Source of the DNA: Henriciella sp.
GTDB taxonomy: Bacteria > Pseudomonadota > Alphaproteobacteria > Caulobacterales > Hyphomonadaceae
Length of the DNA: 64,000 nt
Direction of reading: 5' to 3'
NCBI GenBank assembly: GCA_013213785.1
Contig: JABSPZ010000009.1
Location: 1 to 64,000 of the forward strand
Position 1 is the stretch's first letter, and each line of letters starts with the position of its first letter. Both the position numbers and the translations under genes were made by a program. Below the pieces are notes generated by a model. That model was not told the origin of the DNA, did no database searches, and saw only the letters and a program-made list of their open reading frames with translations. Below, in pieces: positions 1 to 10,655 of the stretch.

Positions 1-1
1 T

Positions 2-1186
2 ATGAAGCAGGTATTTTTGGCGGGCGCTGCTTTTCTGGCTTTAACAGGATGTACGACACAAGGCGGGGGCATCAGTTTATTCGCGCCAGCGCCTGAAACC
101 GTCGAAGATGCCTTGGATTCCTACTATGACACGATCCCAGATAGCGCGCTACCGAAAGCACCTGCTGGCATGTCTCTTCCTGCCTCGGATGCCGTTTTAA
201 CAAAGATTCTGCTCGGCTCTTGCCTCGATGAAGAAAAAGGCCCTTCGGCTGCCTTAATGAGTATGCCAGCAGAGGGGGCTGATCTGTTTTTGATGGTTGG
301 CGATAATGTCTATGGCGACCGCGATGGCCGCGGCTATGTCAACAATCAGCCGCTTTTGGATGAGGTCCAAGAATCCTTTGCGGATCTCGGCGCGCGCGAA
401 GACTTTCAGAAGGTCCGTGAAAGCGTGCCGATGATGGTGTCTTGGGATGACCATGATTACGGCGCCAATGATGCGGGCAGCGAGTTCCCATTCCGCCGAA
501 TGGCTGAGCGGGTCCATGAAGTCTTTTGGGGGCTTGAGGATGAAGACGTCGGTCAGTGGCCTGGAACCTATTATGCGCGCAGCTTCGGCCCTGAAGGTCA
601 ACGCACGCAAGTGATCATGCTGGACACGCGTTTCTTCCGTACCGGCTTGACCCCAACAGATGATTGGGGCGCGAAAGGCAAAGAGCGGTACCTCCCCGCC
701 GCGGCTGGCAGTATGCAGGACATGCTGGGCGCTGCGCAGTGGACATGGCTCGAAAACCAATTGCAGCAACCCGCCGACATTCGCCTGATCGCTTCGTCAA
801 TACAGGTAATGCCCACCGTGCATGGATGGGAAGCTTGGTCGACCATGCCGGATGAGCGTCAGCGTTTGTTTGACCTGATTAAAAAGACAGAGGCGACCGG
901 CGTCGTTTTCTTGTCTGGCGATCGCCACACGGCCTTCATTTATGAGGAAGATGGTGTCCTGCCATACCAAGCGCATGAGCTGACCTCGTCGTCACTGAAC
1001 GTGGCGTTTGCACGGGAATCAGAAGAGATGGATGCCCGTCAGGTTGGGGCGGGATATGCGCCAGAAAACTATGGGTCTGTTGAGATTGATTGGGCGGCAA
1101 AAGCCATCTCGCTCAAGATCAAGGACAATGCCGGGGCAACCGTTCGGGAGAACGCGATCAGCTTCGCAGATATTGGTGTAAAATAA
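2..1186 (+). CDS. PhoD-like metallophosphatase, lipoprotein
   Basis: The protein is predicted to be an exported phosphodiesterase/phosphomonoesterase of the PhoD-like (alkaline phosphatase D) family, tethered to a membrane by lipidation. The N-terminus is a lipoprotein signal (hydrophobic stretch followed by LTGC, Cys at about residue 17). Family motifs are visible in order: [20 protein letters not shown] (metal ligands), LDTRFFR and LSGDRHTAF near the C-terminus. The 394-aa length is normal for the short PhoD-like subgroup. The ATG lies at the second base of the window, so any promoter or ribosome-binding site is out of view. Substrate is unknown. A strong hairpin lies downstream before sucC. 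Confidence 0.85.
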   Translation: MKQVFLAGAAFLALTGCTTQGGGISLFAPAPETVEDALDSYYDTIPDSALPKAPAGMSLPASDAVLTKILLGSCLDEEKGPSAALMSMPAEGADLFLMVGDNVYGDRDGRGYVNNQPLLDEVQESFADLGAREDFQKVRESVPMMVSWDDHDYGANDAGSEFPFRRMAERVHEVFWGLEDEDVGQWPGTYYARSFGPEGQRTQVIMLDTRFFRTGLTPTDDWGAKGKERYLPAAAGSMQDMLGAAQWTWLENQLQQPADIRLIASSIQVMPTVHGWEAWSTMPDERQRLFDLIKKTEATGVVFLSGDRHTAFIYEEDGVLPYQAHELTSSSLNVAFARESEEMDARQVGAGYAPENYGSVEIDWAAKAISLKIKDNAGATVRENAISFADIGVK

Positions 1187-1220
1187 ATCACCAACACTCA
1201 TTATGCGAGTATACAGGGTG

Positions 1221-1247
1221 GCCTGGGTTTCATGAGCGAACCCAGGC
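1221..1247 (+). terminator. Hairpin between phoD-like gene and sucC
   Basis: A perfect 9-bp inverted repeat (GCCTGGGTT / AACCCAGGC, 9-nt loop) lies 35 bp after the phosphatase stop codon. There is no strong T-run after it, so it is a weak intrinsic terminator or a structure that isolates the suc operon from read-through. Confidence 0.4.
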
Positions 1248-1270
1248 TAACGATTTCCAACTGCAGGCGG

Positions 1271-1298
1271 TTGTCACGGCGGGTGTCAATGCTATAAG
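1271..1298 (+). promoter_or_regulatory. Candidate sigma-70-type promoter of the suc operon
   Basis: TTGTCA, a 16-nt spacer and TATAAG resemble housekeeping -35/-10 elements. They lie about 60 bp upstream of the sucC start codon and downstream of the hairpin. Prediction by eye only. Confidence 0.4.
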
Positions 1299-1359
1299 GC
1301 GCGCGACTTTTGGGGATGCACTTGGGTATCCCTGTCCGTTGCAAAAGGCTGAAACCCTC

Positions 1360-2556
1360 ATGAATATTCACGAATACCAAGCCAAGGCTGTCCTGAAAGA
1401 ATTCGGTGCGCCTGTGGCAGATGGCGTCCCGATTCTCACCCTCGACGATGTGCAAACGGCCGTCGACACTTTACCGGGGCCGCTCTGGGTCGTGAAAAGC
1501 CAAATCCACGCAGGTGGTCGAGGCAAGGGTAAGTTCATCGAGGCTGCCGCTGGTGAAAAGGGCGGTGTTCGCCTGGCTTTCTCGAAAGAAGAAGTCATGG
1601 ACCACGCCAAAGCGATGCTCGGTAACCATCTTGTGACCGCGCAAACCAGCGCCGAGGGCAAGCAGGTCAATCGCCTTTACGTCGAAGATGGCGCGGACAT
1701 CGCATCTGAGCTTTACCTCTCTCTGCTCGTTGACCGCGAAACTGGTCGCCCAGCTTTTGTCGCTTCAACCGAAGGCGGCATGGACATTGAAGCGGTCGCT
1801 CATGACACGCCGGAAAAAATTCTGACTTTGCCAATCGATCCGACGGAAGGCGTGACCGCCGCCGCAGCGGCTCAACTTTGTGACGCCCTCGCGCTCGATG
1901 GCGCGGCGCGCGAAGACGGCATGAACCTCTTCCCGATCCTCTACAAAGCATTCACCGAAAAAGACATGTCGATGCTGGAAATCAATCCACTGATCGTCAT
2001 GGAGAACGGCAATCTTCGTGTCCTCGACGCCAAGGTCAGTTTTGATGGCAACGCGCTGTTCCGTCACCCAGACATTATGGAACTGCGCGACACCACGGAA
2101 GAAGACGAAAAAGAAATCGAAGCGTCTGAGTGGGACCTCGCTTACATCGCACTCGACGGCACGATTGGCTGTATGGTCAACGGCGCGGGCCTCGCAATGG
2201 CGACGATGGATATCATCAAGCTGTACGGCGAAGAGCCAGCCAACTTCTGTGATGTTGGCGGCGGCGCCAATGCGGAGAAAGTGGCAGCCGCGTTCAAAAT
2301 CATCATGAAAGACCCTGCTGTTAAAGGCATCCTGGTCAACATTTTTGGCGGCATCATGAAGTGCGACGTGATTGCTGAAGGTGTCATTCAGGCGGTGAAA
2401 GAAACCTCACTTGCGGTTCCGCTTGTGGTTCGTTTGGAAGGCACAAATGTCGACCAAGGTAAGGCCATTCTGGCTGATAGCGGGATGAACATCATTCCTG
2501 CTGATGACCTTGATGATGCCGCCCAGAAAATTGTTGCAGCCGTGAAAGGCGCGTAA
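1360..2556 (+). CDS. sucC: Succinyl-CoA ligase (ADP-forming) subunit beta
   Basis: SucC forms the ATP-grasp, nucleotide-binding half of succinyl-CoA synthetase, which converts succinyl-CoA to succinate with substrate-level phosphorylation in the TCA cycle. I chose the ATG at 1360 because it gives the conserved N-terminus MNIHEYQAK and the usual length (398 aa); the frame is open further upstream but that extension is not conserved. Visible motifs include [12 protein letters not shown] (ATP-grasp), LEINPL and the C-terminal [12 protein letters not shown]. It is followed after 5 bp by sucD, and the two are clearly co-transcribed. Confidence 0.97.
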   Translation: MNIHEYQAKAVLKEFGAPVADGVPILTLDDVQTAVDTLPGPLWVVKSQIHAGGRGKGKFIEAAAGEKGGVRLAFSKEEVMDHAKAMLGNHLVTAQTSAEGKQVNRLYVEDGADIASELYLSLLVDRETGRPAFVASTEGGMDIEAVAHDTPEKILTLPIDPTEGVTAAAAAQLCDALALDGAAREDGMNLFPILYKAFTEKDMSMLEINPLIVMENGNLRVLDAKVSFDGNALFRHPDIMELRDTTEEDEKEIEASEWDLAYIALDGTIGCMVNGAGLAMATMDIIKLYGEEPANFCDVGGGANAEKVAAAFKIIMKDPAVKGILVNIFGGIMKCDVIAEGVIQAVKETSLAVPLVVRLEGTNVDQGKAILADSGMNIIPADDLDDAAQKIVAAVKGA

Positions 2557-2561
2557 GACCC

Positions 2562-3464
2562 ATGTCTATTCTTATCGATTCAAACACAAAAGTTATTGTG
2601 CAGGGCCTTACAGGTAAAACCGGCTCTTTCCACACCAACCAAGCGCTCGAATATTATGGAACGCAAATGGTGGCGGGCACGCACCCACGCAAAGCTGGCG
2701 AAAGCTGGACTGCCGATAATGGCGCGTCTCTTCCGATTTATGCGAACGCTGCAGACGCGAAAGACGCAACTGGCGCCGACGCGACCGTCATCTACGTGCC
2801 GCCAGCCGGTGCAGCCGCAGCGATCGAAGAAGCGATCGATGCTGAGATCCCTCTGATCGTTTGTATCACGGAAGGGGTTCCTGTCCTCGACATGGTGCGC
2901 GTAAAAGCGAAACTCGACAAATCCAGCTCGCGTCTGATCGGACCGAACTGCCCAGGTCTTCTGACCCCAGAAGCTTGTAAGATCGGCATCATGCCAGGCA
3001 AGATCTTCAAGAAGGGCTCTGTCGGTGTGGTCTCTCGCTCAGGTACACTGACCTATGAAGCGGTTTACCAAACCTCTGTCGAAGGCCTCGGCCAGACCTC
3101 CGCGGTCGGCATTGGCGGCGACCCGGTCAAAGGCACCGAGTTTATCGACGTGTTGGAAATGTTCCTTGCAGATGACGAGACAGAAAGCATCGTCATGATT
3201 GGTGAGATTGGTGGCTCTGCTGAAGAAGAAGCCGCTCAATTCCTGATCGATGAGGCCAAGAAAGGCCGCAAGAAGCCAATGGTGGGCTTTATCGCGGGCC
3301 GGACAGCGCCGAAAGGTCGAACGATGGGACACGCTGGTGCCATTGTTTCGGGCGGAAAAGGCGACGCTGAGTCCAAAATCGCAGCTATGGAAGCGGCTGG
3401 AATCAAAGTATCTCCAAGTCCTGCCCGTTTGGGCACGACGATGGTCGAGGTATTAAAAGGTTAA
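2562..3464 (+). CDS. sucD: Succinyl-CoA ligase subunit alpha
   Basis: SucD binds CoA and carries the catalytic phosphohistidine of succinyl-CoA synthetase. The 300-aa length is typical. The N-terminal Rossmann CoA-binding region contains [14 protein letters not shown] and NCPGLLTP. The phosphorylated histidine is in [10 protein letters not shown], at about residue 257. The gene starts 5 bp after sucC and is followed 87 bp later by sucA on the same strand, so the four suc genes form one metabolic block. Confidence 0.97.
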   Translation: MSILIDSNTKVIVQGLTGKTGSFHTNQALEYYGTQMVAGTHPRKAGESWTADNGASLPIYANAADAKDATGADATVIYVPPAGAAAAIEEAIDAEIPLIVCITEGVPVLDMVRVKAKLDKSSSRLIGPNCPGLLTPEACKIGIMPGKIFKKGSVGVVSRSGTLTYEAVYQTSVEGLGQTSAVGIGGDPVKGTEFIDVLEMFLADDETESIVMIGEIGGSAEEEAAQFLIDEAKKGRKKPMVGFIAGRTAPKGRTMGHAGAIVSGGKGDAESKIAAMEAAGIKVSPSPARLGTTMVEVLKG

Positions 3465-3551
3465 CACGCCGCACTATATACAAAGGCAAAGGGCGGCCAG
3501 ACGAGGCCATTTTTGACCCCGCCGGGCCGTCTCCATAAAGGACGGTAAGAC

Positions 3552-6500
3552 ATGGCAGACGATGGATCCCCGGTCGACGGTGGTCGCAGCGCACAGAACG
3601 CTGCGATGCTGGACACTTTGTTTTTGTATGGGGGAAGCGCGGTCTGGATCGAACAGATGCAGGCCCAGTATGCTGAGAACCCAAATTCGGTTCCTGAAAG
3701 CTGGCGCGCCTTCTTCGAGGAAGTTGGCGATGGCAGCGCGGATGCGACCCGCAACGCAGACGGCGCAAGTTGGAAACGTAAGGCTTGGCCAAAGCCTGCG
3801 TCTCCAGAAGAGACCGCTGCATTTGACGGCAATTGGACCCTGTTGGAGCCAAAGCTAGAGAAGAAGATCAAATCTTCTGCGCCGGCCGCGTCTGAGGCTG
3901 ATATCTCGCAGGCGGTGAAAGACTCTGTGAAAGCGCTGATGATGATCCGCGCCTATCGGATGCGGGGCCACTTGCAAGCCGTGCTTGATCCCCTTGGTCT
4001 CGAAAAGCCTGATTATCAGCCTGAGCTCGATCCAAAGAGCTACGGTTTTGAAGAAGCCGACCTCGATCGCGACATCTTCATTGATGGCGTCCTCGGATTA
4101 GAGCATGCGAGTGTTCGTCAAATCTTGGAAATCGTGCGCCGGACCTATTGTTCGACGCTTGGCATCGAGTTCCAGCACATCTCCGACCCAGAAGAGAAGA
4201 GCTGGCTGCAAGAGCGAATTGAAGGCCCAGACAAGGGCGTCGCGTTTACCCCTGAGGGCAAAAAAGCGATCCTGTCTAAGCTGATTGAAGCAGAAACATT
4301 CGAGCGGTTCCTCCATAAACGCTATCCCGGCACCAAGCGCTTTGGTTTGGATGGCGGCGAGGCTGCGGTGCCTGCGCTTGAGCAAATCATCAAACGCGGC
4401 GGCGCTCTTGGCGTGGACGAAATCGTTGTCGGTATGCCCCACCGCGGACGCCTCAATATGCTCGCAGCCGTTATGGGCAAAGACTATGAGAAGATCTTCC
4501 ATGAATTCATGGGTGGTTCGACTCAAGGCGCCGGTGAGTTTGGCTCAGGTGACGTGAAATACCATCTCGGCGCGTCTTCAGATCGTGTCTTTGACGGCAA
4601 CCAAGTTCACCTCACCATGAACGCAAACCCATCGCACTTGGAGGCGGTGGATCCTGTGGTTCTCGGCCGGGTCCGTGCCAAACAATTCATGCAGTATGAA
4701 GAAGTTGGCAACCTGGACCGGACAAAGAAGCTCCCGCTTCTATTGCACGGCGATGCGGCGTTTGCTGGTCAGGGTGTTGTGGCTGAGTGTTTCGCGCTGT
4801 CTGGCCTGCAAGGTTACCGGACCGGCGGCACAATCCATTTCATCATCAACAATCAGATCGGCTTCACGACCAGCCCGATGTATTCGCGCTCGTCGCCATA
4901 TCCATCTGATGTTGCCTTGATGGTTCAAGCACCAATTTTCCACGTGAATGGCGACGACCCAGAAGCGGTTGTTTATGCGGCCAAAGTTGCCACAGAGTAT
5001 CGTCAAAAATTCGGCAAAGACGTTGTCATCGACATGTTCTGCTATCGCCGGTTTGGGCACAACGAGGGCGACGAGCCCATGTTTACCCAGCCGGTTATGT
5101 ACACGACGATCAAATCGCACAAATCAACGCGCGAGCTCTACGGTGAACGCCTCGTTTCCGAGGGTTTGCTGACGGCTGAGGCGGTTGAGGCAGAAGTTAA
5201 AGCGTTCGAAGCCTTCTTGGACAAAGCTTTTGAGGACGGCAAAACCGTCAAAACAAGCAAAGCCGATTGGCTCGAAGGCGAGTGGGAAGGCCTTGGCCTG
5301 CCGGAAGATGATGATCGCCGCGGCAAGACCGGTGTTTCAAAAGCCAAACTGAAAGAACTCGGCGAGAAAATCACCACGGTTCCGGATGGCGTAAACATTC
5401 ACCGGACACTTGGCCGGGTTGTCAAAGGCCGCGCCGATGCGATTTCGACCGGTAAAGGCCTGGACTGGGCGACGGCTGAGCATTTGGCGTTTGCCACGCT
5501 CCTGGATGAAGGCTTCCACGTGCGCTTGTCTGGACAGGATTGTGGACGCGGTACGTTCTCCCAGCGCCACAGCCATATGGTCGATCAAAATACAGGTGAG
5601 CGCTACACCGCGCTGAACCATCTTCGTGAAGACCAGGCGGAGTATGAAGTCATCGACTCTCTGCTCTCAGAAGAAGCGGTGCTCGGTTATGAATATGGCT
5701 ACTCGTTGGCCAACCCGAATGCGCTGGTCATGTGGGAAGCTCAGTTCGGGGACTTTTCGAACGGCGCGCAAGTGTTCTTTGATCAGTTCATCTCCTCGGC
5801 GGAGCGCAAATGGCTGCGTATGTCAGGCCTGACAATGCTCTTGCCACACGGTTATGAAGGGCAGGGGCCTGAGCACTCATCGGCTCGGCTCGAGCGTTTC
5901 TTGCAGATGTGCGCGGAAGACAATTGGCAAGTCTGTAATTTGACGACGCCGGCGAACTATTTCCATGCGCTGCGCCGTCAGATCCACCGCGACTTCCGGA
6001 AGCCTTTGGTGATCATGACACCGAAATCCCTGCTGCGTCACAAATTGGCGACTAGCAACTTCGACGACATGAACACGAAGTCCTCATTCCACCGGGTTCT
6101 TTGGGACGATGCGGAGACACCAGGCCGTCAGGGCAAGGTGAAACTGGTTGACGATGAAAAGATCCGGCGTGTCGTCGCGTGCTCAGGAAAAGTCTATTAC
6201 GACTTGTTCGAAGCGCGCGAAGAAAGTGGCGCGGACGATATTTATTTGCTCCGCGTGGAACAATTCTACCCGGTTCCGCGTAAAGCCCTTATAGACGAGT
6301 TGAAACGTTTCCCGCAGGCCGAGCTGGTTTGGTGCCAGGAAGAGCCGCGGAACATGGGGGGCTGGACATTTATTCGAGATGAGCTGGAATGGGCTGCAAA
6401 CCGGGTTGGGCTTGAGAATTCTCGTCCTAAATATACAGGGCGCCCACCCGCTGCTGCAACGGCGACGGGCTTGCTCTCAACGCACAATCGAGAGAAAGAT

Positions 6501-6557
6501 GCTTTCATCTCAGCCGCACTCGGCGACAAGCCTGTAGAAGACAGCCTGGTCACCTAA
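3552..6557 (+). CDS. sucA: 2-oxoglutarate dehydrogenase E1 component
   Basis: This is the thiamine-diphosphate-dependent decarboxylase that starts the 2-oxoglutarate dehydrogenase complex, passing the succinyl group to the lipoyl arms of SucB. The 1001-aa length is in family range. Visible landmarks are the N-terminal E2-binding segment ([14 protein letters not shown]), [24 protein letters not shown], the ThDP/Mg region with NNQIGFTT and HNEGDEP, and the C-terminal EEPRNMGGW. The ATG at 3552 has an AAGGA ribosome-binding site; an in-frame ATG at 3606 matches where many homologues begin, so the first 18 residues are the uncertain part. Confidence 0.96.
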   Translation: MADDGSPVDGGRSAQNAAMLDTLFLYGGSAVWIEQMQAQYAENPNSVPESWRAFFEEVGDGSADATRNADGASWKRKAWPKPASPEETAAFDGNWTLLEPKLEKKIKSSAPAASEADISQAVKDSVKALMMIRAYRMRGHLQAVLDPLGLEKPDYQPELDPKSYGFEEADLDRDIFIDGVLGLEHASVRQILEIVRRTYCSTLGIEFQHISDPEEKSWLQERIEGPDKGVAFTPEGKKAILSKLIEAETFERFLHKRYPGTKRFGLDGGEAAVPALEQIIKRGGALGVDEIVVGMPHRGRLNMLAAVMGKDYEKIFHEFMGGSTQGAGEFGSGDVKYHLGASSDRVFDGNQVHLTMNANPSHLEAVDPVVLGRVRAKQFMQYEEVGNLDRTKKLPLLLHGDAAFAGQGVVAECFALSGLQGYRTGGTIHFIINNQIGFTTSPMYSRSSPYPSDVALMVQAPIFHVNGDDPEAVVYAAKVATEYRQKFGKDVVIDMFCYRRFGHNEGDEPMFTQPVMYTTIKSHKSTRELYGERLVSEGLLTAEAVEAEVKAFEAFLDKAFEDGKTVKTSKADWLEGEWEGLGLPEDDDRRGKTGVSKAKLKELGEKITTVPDGVNIHRTLGRVVKGRADAISTGKGLDWATAEHLAFATLLDEGFHVRLSGQDCGRGTFSQRHSHMVDQNTGERYTALNHLREDQAEYEVIDSLLSEEAVLGYEYGYSLANPNALVMWEAQFGDFSNGAQVFFDQFISSAERKWLRMSGLTMLLPHGYEGQGPEHSSARLERFLQMCAEDNWQVCNLTTPANYFHALRRQIHRDFRKPLVIMTPKSLLRHKLATSNFDDMNTKSSFHRVLWDDAETPGRQGKVKLVDDEKIRRVVACSGKVYYDLFEAREESGADDIYLLRVEQFYPVPRKALIDELKRFPQAELVWCQEEPRNMGGWTFIRDELEWAANRVGLENSRPKYTGRPPAAATATGLLSTHNREKDAFISAALGDKPVEDSLVT

Positions 6558-6591
6558 TCAAACAAGAACAAGACGAAGACAGAGACCTAAT

Positions 6592-8091
6592 ATGACCGAT
6601 ATCGTAGTCCCTACATTGGGCGAAAGCGTTACCGAAGCGACGGTTGGAAAATGGCTGAAATCTGCCGGTGAAGCGGTCGCGAAGGATGATGTCCTTGTCG
6701 AGCTGGAAACCGACAAGGTTGCCGTAGAAGTGTCCGCTGAAGCAGCGGGAACCTTGAGCGAGATCGTTGCCGCTGAGGGTGATACGGTAGAGATTGGCGC
6801 ACTCCTTGGTCGCCTCGGCGGAGCCAATGGCGCAGCTGCCTCAGCCCCGGCCGCAGCTCCTGCTGCCGCGCCTGCAGTGGCCCCGGCCGCGAGCTCTGGC
6901 GGCGCAAGCGTCGATGTGACTGTCCCAAGCATGGGCGAAAGCGTTGCTGAAGGCACGATTGCGACCTTCCTCAAACAGGTTGGTGAGAGCGTTTCAAAAG
7001 ACGAGACGATCGCGGAAATCGAAACTGACAAGGTCGCTCTGGAAGTTCCTGCGACTGCTGATGGTGTCATTTCCGAATGGCTGGTTTCTGAAGGAGATGG
7101 CGTCACGCCAGGCGCCGTGATCGCGCGGATTTCCGCTGGAGCGGGTGCGAGTGCTGCGCCTGCAGCTGCGGCCCCAGCGCCAGCGCCTGCCGCCGCGGCT
7201 CCTGCTGCAACGGGTGAGCGCCCTGTCGCTCCATCTGTTCGCCGGATCTCTGCTGAAGCTGGTGTGAACCCAGCGAGCATTCCTGGCACTGGCCGGGAAG
7301 GCCGTGCAACGAAAGCGGATGCACTTGCTTATGTGAACACGCCGAAAGCTGCCAGCGCCCCTGCGGAAGCAAAACCTCCGCGAGATATTGGCCCGCGTGA
7401 AGAGCGCGTACGGATGACCCGCTTGCGCCAAACCATCGCGCGCCGCCTGAAAGAAGCGCAAGATACAGCTGCCATGCTCACCACATTTAATGATGTGGAC
7501 ATGAGCGCGGTCATGGGTCTGCGCAAAGCCTACAAAGATGCGTTCTTTGAAAAGCATGGCGTGAAGCTCGGCTTTATGGGCTTCTTCACCAAGGCGGTTG
7601 TGTCTGCTTTGAAAGAAATTCCAGCTGTGAATGCTGAGATCGACGGCACGGATATCATTTACAAAAATCACTATGATATCGGCATGGCGGTTGGAACGGA
7701 GCGCGGCTTGGTTGTGCCAGTGCTGCGTGATTGTGACGAACTTTCGCTGGCGGGCATTGAGGCCGAGCTGGGCAATGTCGCGAAGAAAGCCCGCGATGGA
7801 ACACTCTCTATCGCTGATATGCAGGGCGGAACGTTCACGATCACCAATGGCGGTGTGTACGGTTCATTGATGTCGACCCCGATTTTGAACCCGCCGCAAT
7901 CTGGCGTGCTTGGTATGCACCGGATCGAGCAACGCCCTGTTGCTGTTGATGGCCAAGTTGTGATCCGCCCAATGATGTATCTGGCGCTGTCTTATGATCA
8001 CCGCATCGTAGACGGCAAAGAGGCCGTGACCTTCCTGGTCCGCGTTAAAGAAGCCTTGGAAGATCCAGAGCGCCTTTTGCTCGACATCTAG
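6592..8091 (+). CDS. sucB: Dihydrolipoyllysine succinyltransferase (E2o) with two lipoyl domains
   Basis: SucB is the core acyltransferase of the 2-oxoglutarate dehydrogenase complex. Two lipoyl domains are present, each with the ETDKVA signature: lipoyl lysines at about residues 42 and 147. They are separated and followed by Ala/Pro-rich flexible linkers. A peripheral subunit-binding domain lies at about 207-245 and the catalytic domain ends with DHRIVDG (His ~470, Asp ~474). Most characterised E2o proteins have one lipoyl domain and about 400 residues, so the 499-aa, two-domain form is notable. The domain order and DHRIVDG motif are shared with E2p, but adjacency to sucA supports E2o. No lpd gene follows; a terminator does. 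Confidence 0.94.
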   Translation: MTDIVVPTLGESVTEATVGKWLKSAGEAVAKDDVLVELETDKVAVEVSAEAAGTLSEIVAAEGDTVEIGALLGRLGGANGAAASAPAAAPAAAPAVAPAASSGGASVDVTVPSMGESVAEGTIATFLKQVGESVSKDETIAEIETDKVALEVPATADGVISEWLVSEGDGVTPGAVIARISAGAGASAAPAAAAPAPAPAAAAPAATGERPVAPSVRRISAEAGVNPASIPGTGREGRATKADALAYVNTPKAASAPAEAKPPRDIGPREERVRMTRLRQTIARRLKEAQDTAAMLTTFNDVDMSAVMGLRKAYKDAFFEKHGVKLGFMGFFTKAVVSALKEIPAVNAEIDGTDIIYKNHYDIGMAVGTERGLVVPVLRDCDELSLAGIEAELGNVAKKARDGTLSIADMQGGTFTITNGGVYGSLMSTPILNPPQSGVLGMHRIEQRPVAVDGQVVIRPMMYLALSYDHRIVDGKEAVTFLVRVKEALEDPERLLLDI

Positions 8092-8114
8092 GGTTTGAAA
8101 ACTCCAATGAATGG

Positions 8115-8142
8115 CGCCTCGCTCAAGCAGCGGGGCGTTTTT
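8115..8142 (+). terminator. Intrinsic terminator after sucB
   Basis: The stem CGCCTCGCT / AGCGGGGCG (one G-T wobble, 5-nt loop) is followed directly by TTTTT. It lies 23 bp after the sucB stop and probably ends the suc operon. Confidence 0.8.
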
Positions 8143-8236
8143 CGTTTCTGACCCGTAAACAGAACGCCTCAAATCCTGAGATCTGTTTCAACAGTTCCGT
8201 TCCAAATTTCAGCTATTCTGACCCCTATGCGTCAGA

Positions 8237-10585
8237 GTGGGTACCAGGGACATGCAAGCGGCTAACACACCTTCACTGGGCTATCTAAACCTCTCGTCCG
8301 GTAAGAAAGATATTCAGGAAGCGCGAGAACTCGCGCTGGTTTCCTTGGTTGCACCGGTTCTGTTTATGGCGAGCCTGGTTACCGCCGCTGTCCTCTTTAT
8401 GAGCGACATCACCGAGAGCGGTCTCTTCGACTTTTGGCTGACAGCGCATATTTTACTGTGCGGCGCACTGTTCCTGCTGAGCTCGCGAGAGCGCGCCGAA
8501 GTATTTGAGGGCGCAGGAAAGCTCAAGACGCTGACCAAGAGTTTCTCTTTCGTCATGCTCTGCGTTGCGTGGAGTGTTGTGCCAGGGTTCCTGGCAATCA
8601 TTTCGCCTTCTGAAGGACATCTTGTTTTCGGCGCTATTCTGTCTGGATCGACGCTCGCTGCCGCGGTCCTATTGCAATACATGCCGCAGCTCGGGCGCAT
8701 TATTCTGGCCGCGACCGTGGGCGGTTTTCTCGCCAATACTTTAATGCAACCGGAGCTAGGCGCGTCGCTCGTCTCAATGGTCATCCTCGCCTATTTTAGC
8801 GGCCTGGCGATTTGTACGCGCTGGTACTTTTCTCGCTACAATAAGCAGCTCACCGAGATCGAAACTGCCGCGGAACGCACGCGTGAGATCAACAGTGTCC
8901 TGCGGGACGTTGGCTTCGCAACGGACACATTCTTCTGGTCAACCAGCGTCGATGGTCAGCTCAGCGAGATCAGCAATGATGAGCTCCTGGGCGAGCAATT
9001 GCGGGGTCTCTTGCAAGGGAAAGACTGGCTGTCTCTGTTCGCGCCTTCGCCAGAGCGCGAGCTTTTGAGAGCGCGTGTCGCGCGCGGGTCCGAGATCGTG
9101 GCTCTTGAGCTTGAACTCGACGACTGGGTCGAATCTGAATCTCGGTTCTGGAAAGTGTCTGCCCGCCCTGTGTTTGAAGACGGCAAGTATGCAGGCTATC
9201 GCGGATCGGCGACGGATATTTCTCAACTTCGTATCAGCGAAAACCGCGCCGCCTTCTTAACAGAATATGATCCCCTGACCGGCTTACTCAATCGCGCATC
9301 GTTTAAAGAGGCTTTGAGAGTACACCTCTCAAGCTCGATCCGGAATGCTGCGGAAAGCGCGTTGATCTGGATCGATCTCGATAATTTCAAATGGACGAAT
9401 GACACATTCGGACAGACGGGTGGCGATGAAATTCTGAAACTCGTCGCTAAACGCCTCGAAATGTTGTGCGAACCAATGGATCTGCTGTGTCGTTTTGGTG
9501 GAGATGAGTTTGCGCTCCTCATCTCGCGCTCAAAGAATAGCGGTCGCATCATGAAATTCGTTGAAGAGCTATCCGACGCGCTTCAACAGCCCTTCCATTA
9601 TGCCAACACGGATGTGCAATGTGGCGCCAGTGTTGGGATGCGCCCAATCGAGTTTGAAGCCAGCGATGTCGACGCCATGATGAATGAAGCCGACCTTGCA
9701 CTCTTGGCGGCGAAGTCGAGCGGCGGCGGCTGTTGGAAAGAGTATTCGGAATCGTTCAAAGCGCACGTGCGCGGTCAGCGAGAGCTTGCTCAAGACCTGG
9801 TCAACGCGATTGATGCCGATAATCTCGATATGCAATTCCAGCCAATTGTCGACGCTCAGACGGGAGCGATTGTAGGTGTTGAATCGCTATCTCGCTGGTA
9901 TCATCCGGTCCGAGGTACGGTCTCTCCGTCTGAGTTTATTCCGATCGCTGAGAACAATGGCATTATTATCGCGCTTGGCGATCGTGTCGTTGAGAATGCG
10001 ATTGATGCCGCGCTGGAAATGCCAGGGGATACGAAGGTTGGGATCAATGTCTCTCCGCTTCAGCTCCACAGCTCTCGTTTGCTCTCTTTGATCACGCGGA
10101 AACTTGATGAGACGTGGATCGATCCAGGCCGGATTGAACTTGAGATCACAGAAAGCGTTTTCTTGTCGGACAATGCCTTCATCTTGGATCGTTTGCGCAA
10201 ACTGAAAGAGCTGGGCCTTCGCATCGCGATGGATGATTTTGGTACCGGCTTCTCGTCGCTGGCCTATTTGCAGCGATTCCCGTTCGACAAGCTGAAGCTG
10301 GACCAAGCCTTTGTGCGCGGTCTCGAAACCAGTGAGCAAAGCCGCGCGATTGCCCGGGCGACGATTTCCATGGCGCATGCGCTCAATCTGACTGTGACCG
10401 CAGAAGGCGTTGAAAGCGAAGCTCAGGCCCGTTTCCTACGCGAACAAGGCTGCGATGAGTTGCAAGGCTACCATTTCAGTCGCCCGCAGGATCGAGCTGC
10501 CTTGATCCCATATCTTCGGAGCATGGAGCTCGTCCAAACCTCTAAGACGGGGACGATGGGCAACGTCGTCAAAATGAAACGCTAG
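8237..10585 (+). CDS. Membrane GGDEF-EAL cyclic-di-GMP protein
   Basis: A 782-aa inner-membrane protein predicted to make and/or degrade cyclic di-GMP. About six hydrophobic segments fill the first ~190 residues (an undefined membrane sensor). A PAS-like region follows at about 215-330, then a GGDEF domain with intact FGGDEF at about 421-425, then an EAL domain. The EAL signature reads ESL at about 549-551, but the other catalytic landmarks (NVSPLQL, LEITES, MDDFGTG, KLKLD, TAEGVES) are intact, so phosphodiesterase activity is still plausible. The start is uncertain: GTG at 8237 or ATG at 8252, neither with a well-placed ribosome-binding site. Confidence 0.9.
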   Translation: MGTRDMQAANTPSLGYLNLSSGKKDIQEARELALVSLVAPVLFMASLVTAAVLFMSDITESGLFDFWLTAHILLCGALFLLSSRERAEVFEGAGKLKTLTKSFSFVMLCVAWSVVPGFLAIISPSEGHLVFGAILSGSTLAAAVLLQYMPQLGRIILAATVGGFLANTLMQPELGASLVSMVILAYFSGLAICTRWYFSRYNKQLTEIETAAERTREINSVLRDVGFATDTFFWSTSVDGQLSEISNDELLGEQLRGLLQGKDWLSLFAPSPERELLRARVARGSEIVALELELDDWVESESRFWKVSARPVFEDGKYAGYRGSATDISQLRISENRAAFLTEYDPLTGLLNRASFKEALRVHLSSSIRNAAESALIWIDLDNFKWTNDTFGQTGGDEILKLVAKRLEMLCEPMDLLCRFGGDEFALLISRSKNSGRIMKFVEELSDALQQPFHYANTDVQCGASVGMRPIEFEASDVDAMMNEADLALLAAKSSGGGCWKEYSESFKAHVRGQRELAQDLVNAIDADNLDMQFQPIVDAQTGAIVGVESLSRWYHPVRGTVSPSEFIPIAENNGIIIALGDRVVENAIDAALEMPGDTKVGINVSPLQLHSSRLLSLITRKLDETWIDPGRIELEITESVFLSDNAFILDRLRKLKELGLRIAMDDFGTGFSSLAYLQRFPFDKLKLDQAFVRGLETSEQSRAIARATISMAHALNLTVTAEGVESEAQARFLREQGCDELQGYHFSRPQDRAALIPYLRSMELVQTSKTGTMGNVVKMKR

Positions 10586-10655
10586 GAAGACGCCGATCGT
10601 AGGTGCGATCGTTGAGTTATCCTGCTGGGGTGCGCTCGTAAGCGATGTAACGCTT

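Noticed and set aside
6558-7289. Long Ala-rich frame on the minus strand opposite sucB (243 codons)
   Set aside because: It mirrors the Ala/Pro linkers and lipoyl domains of sucB. The sucB frame is unmistakable, and no domain or ribosome-binding site supports the antisense frame.
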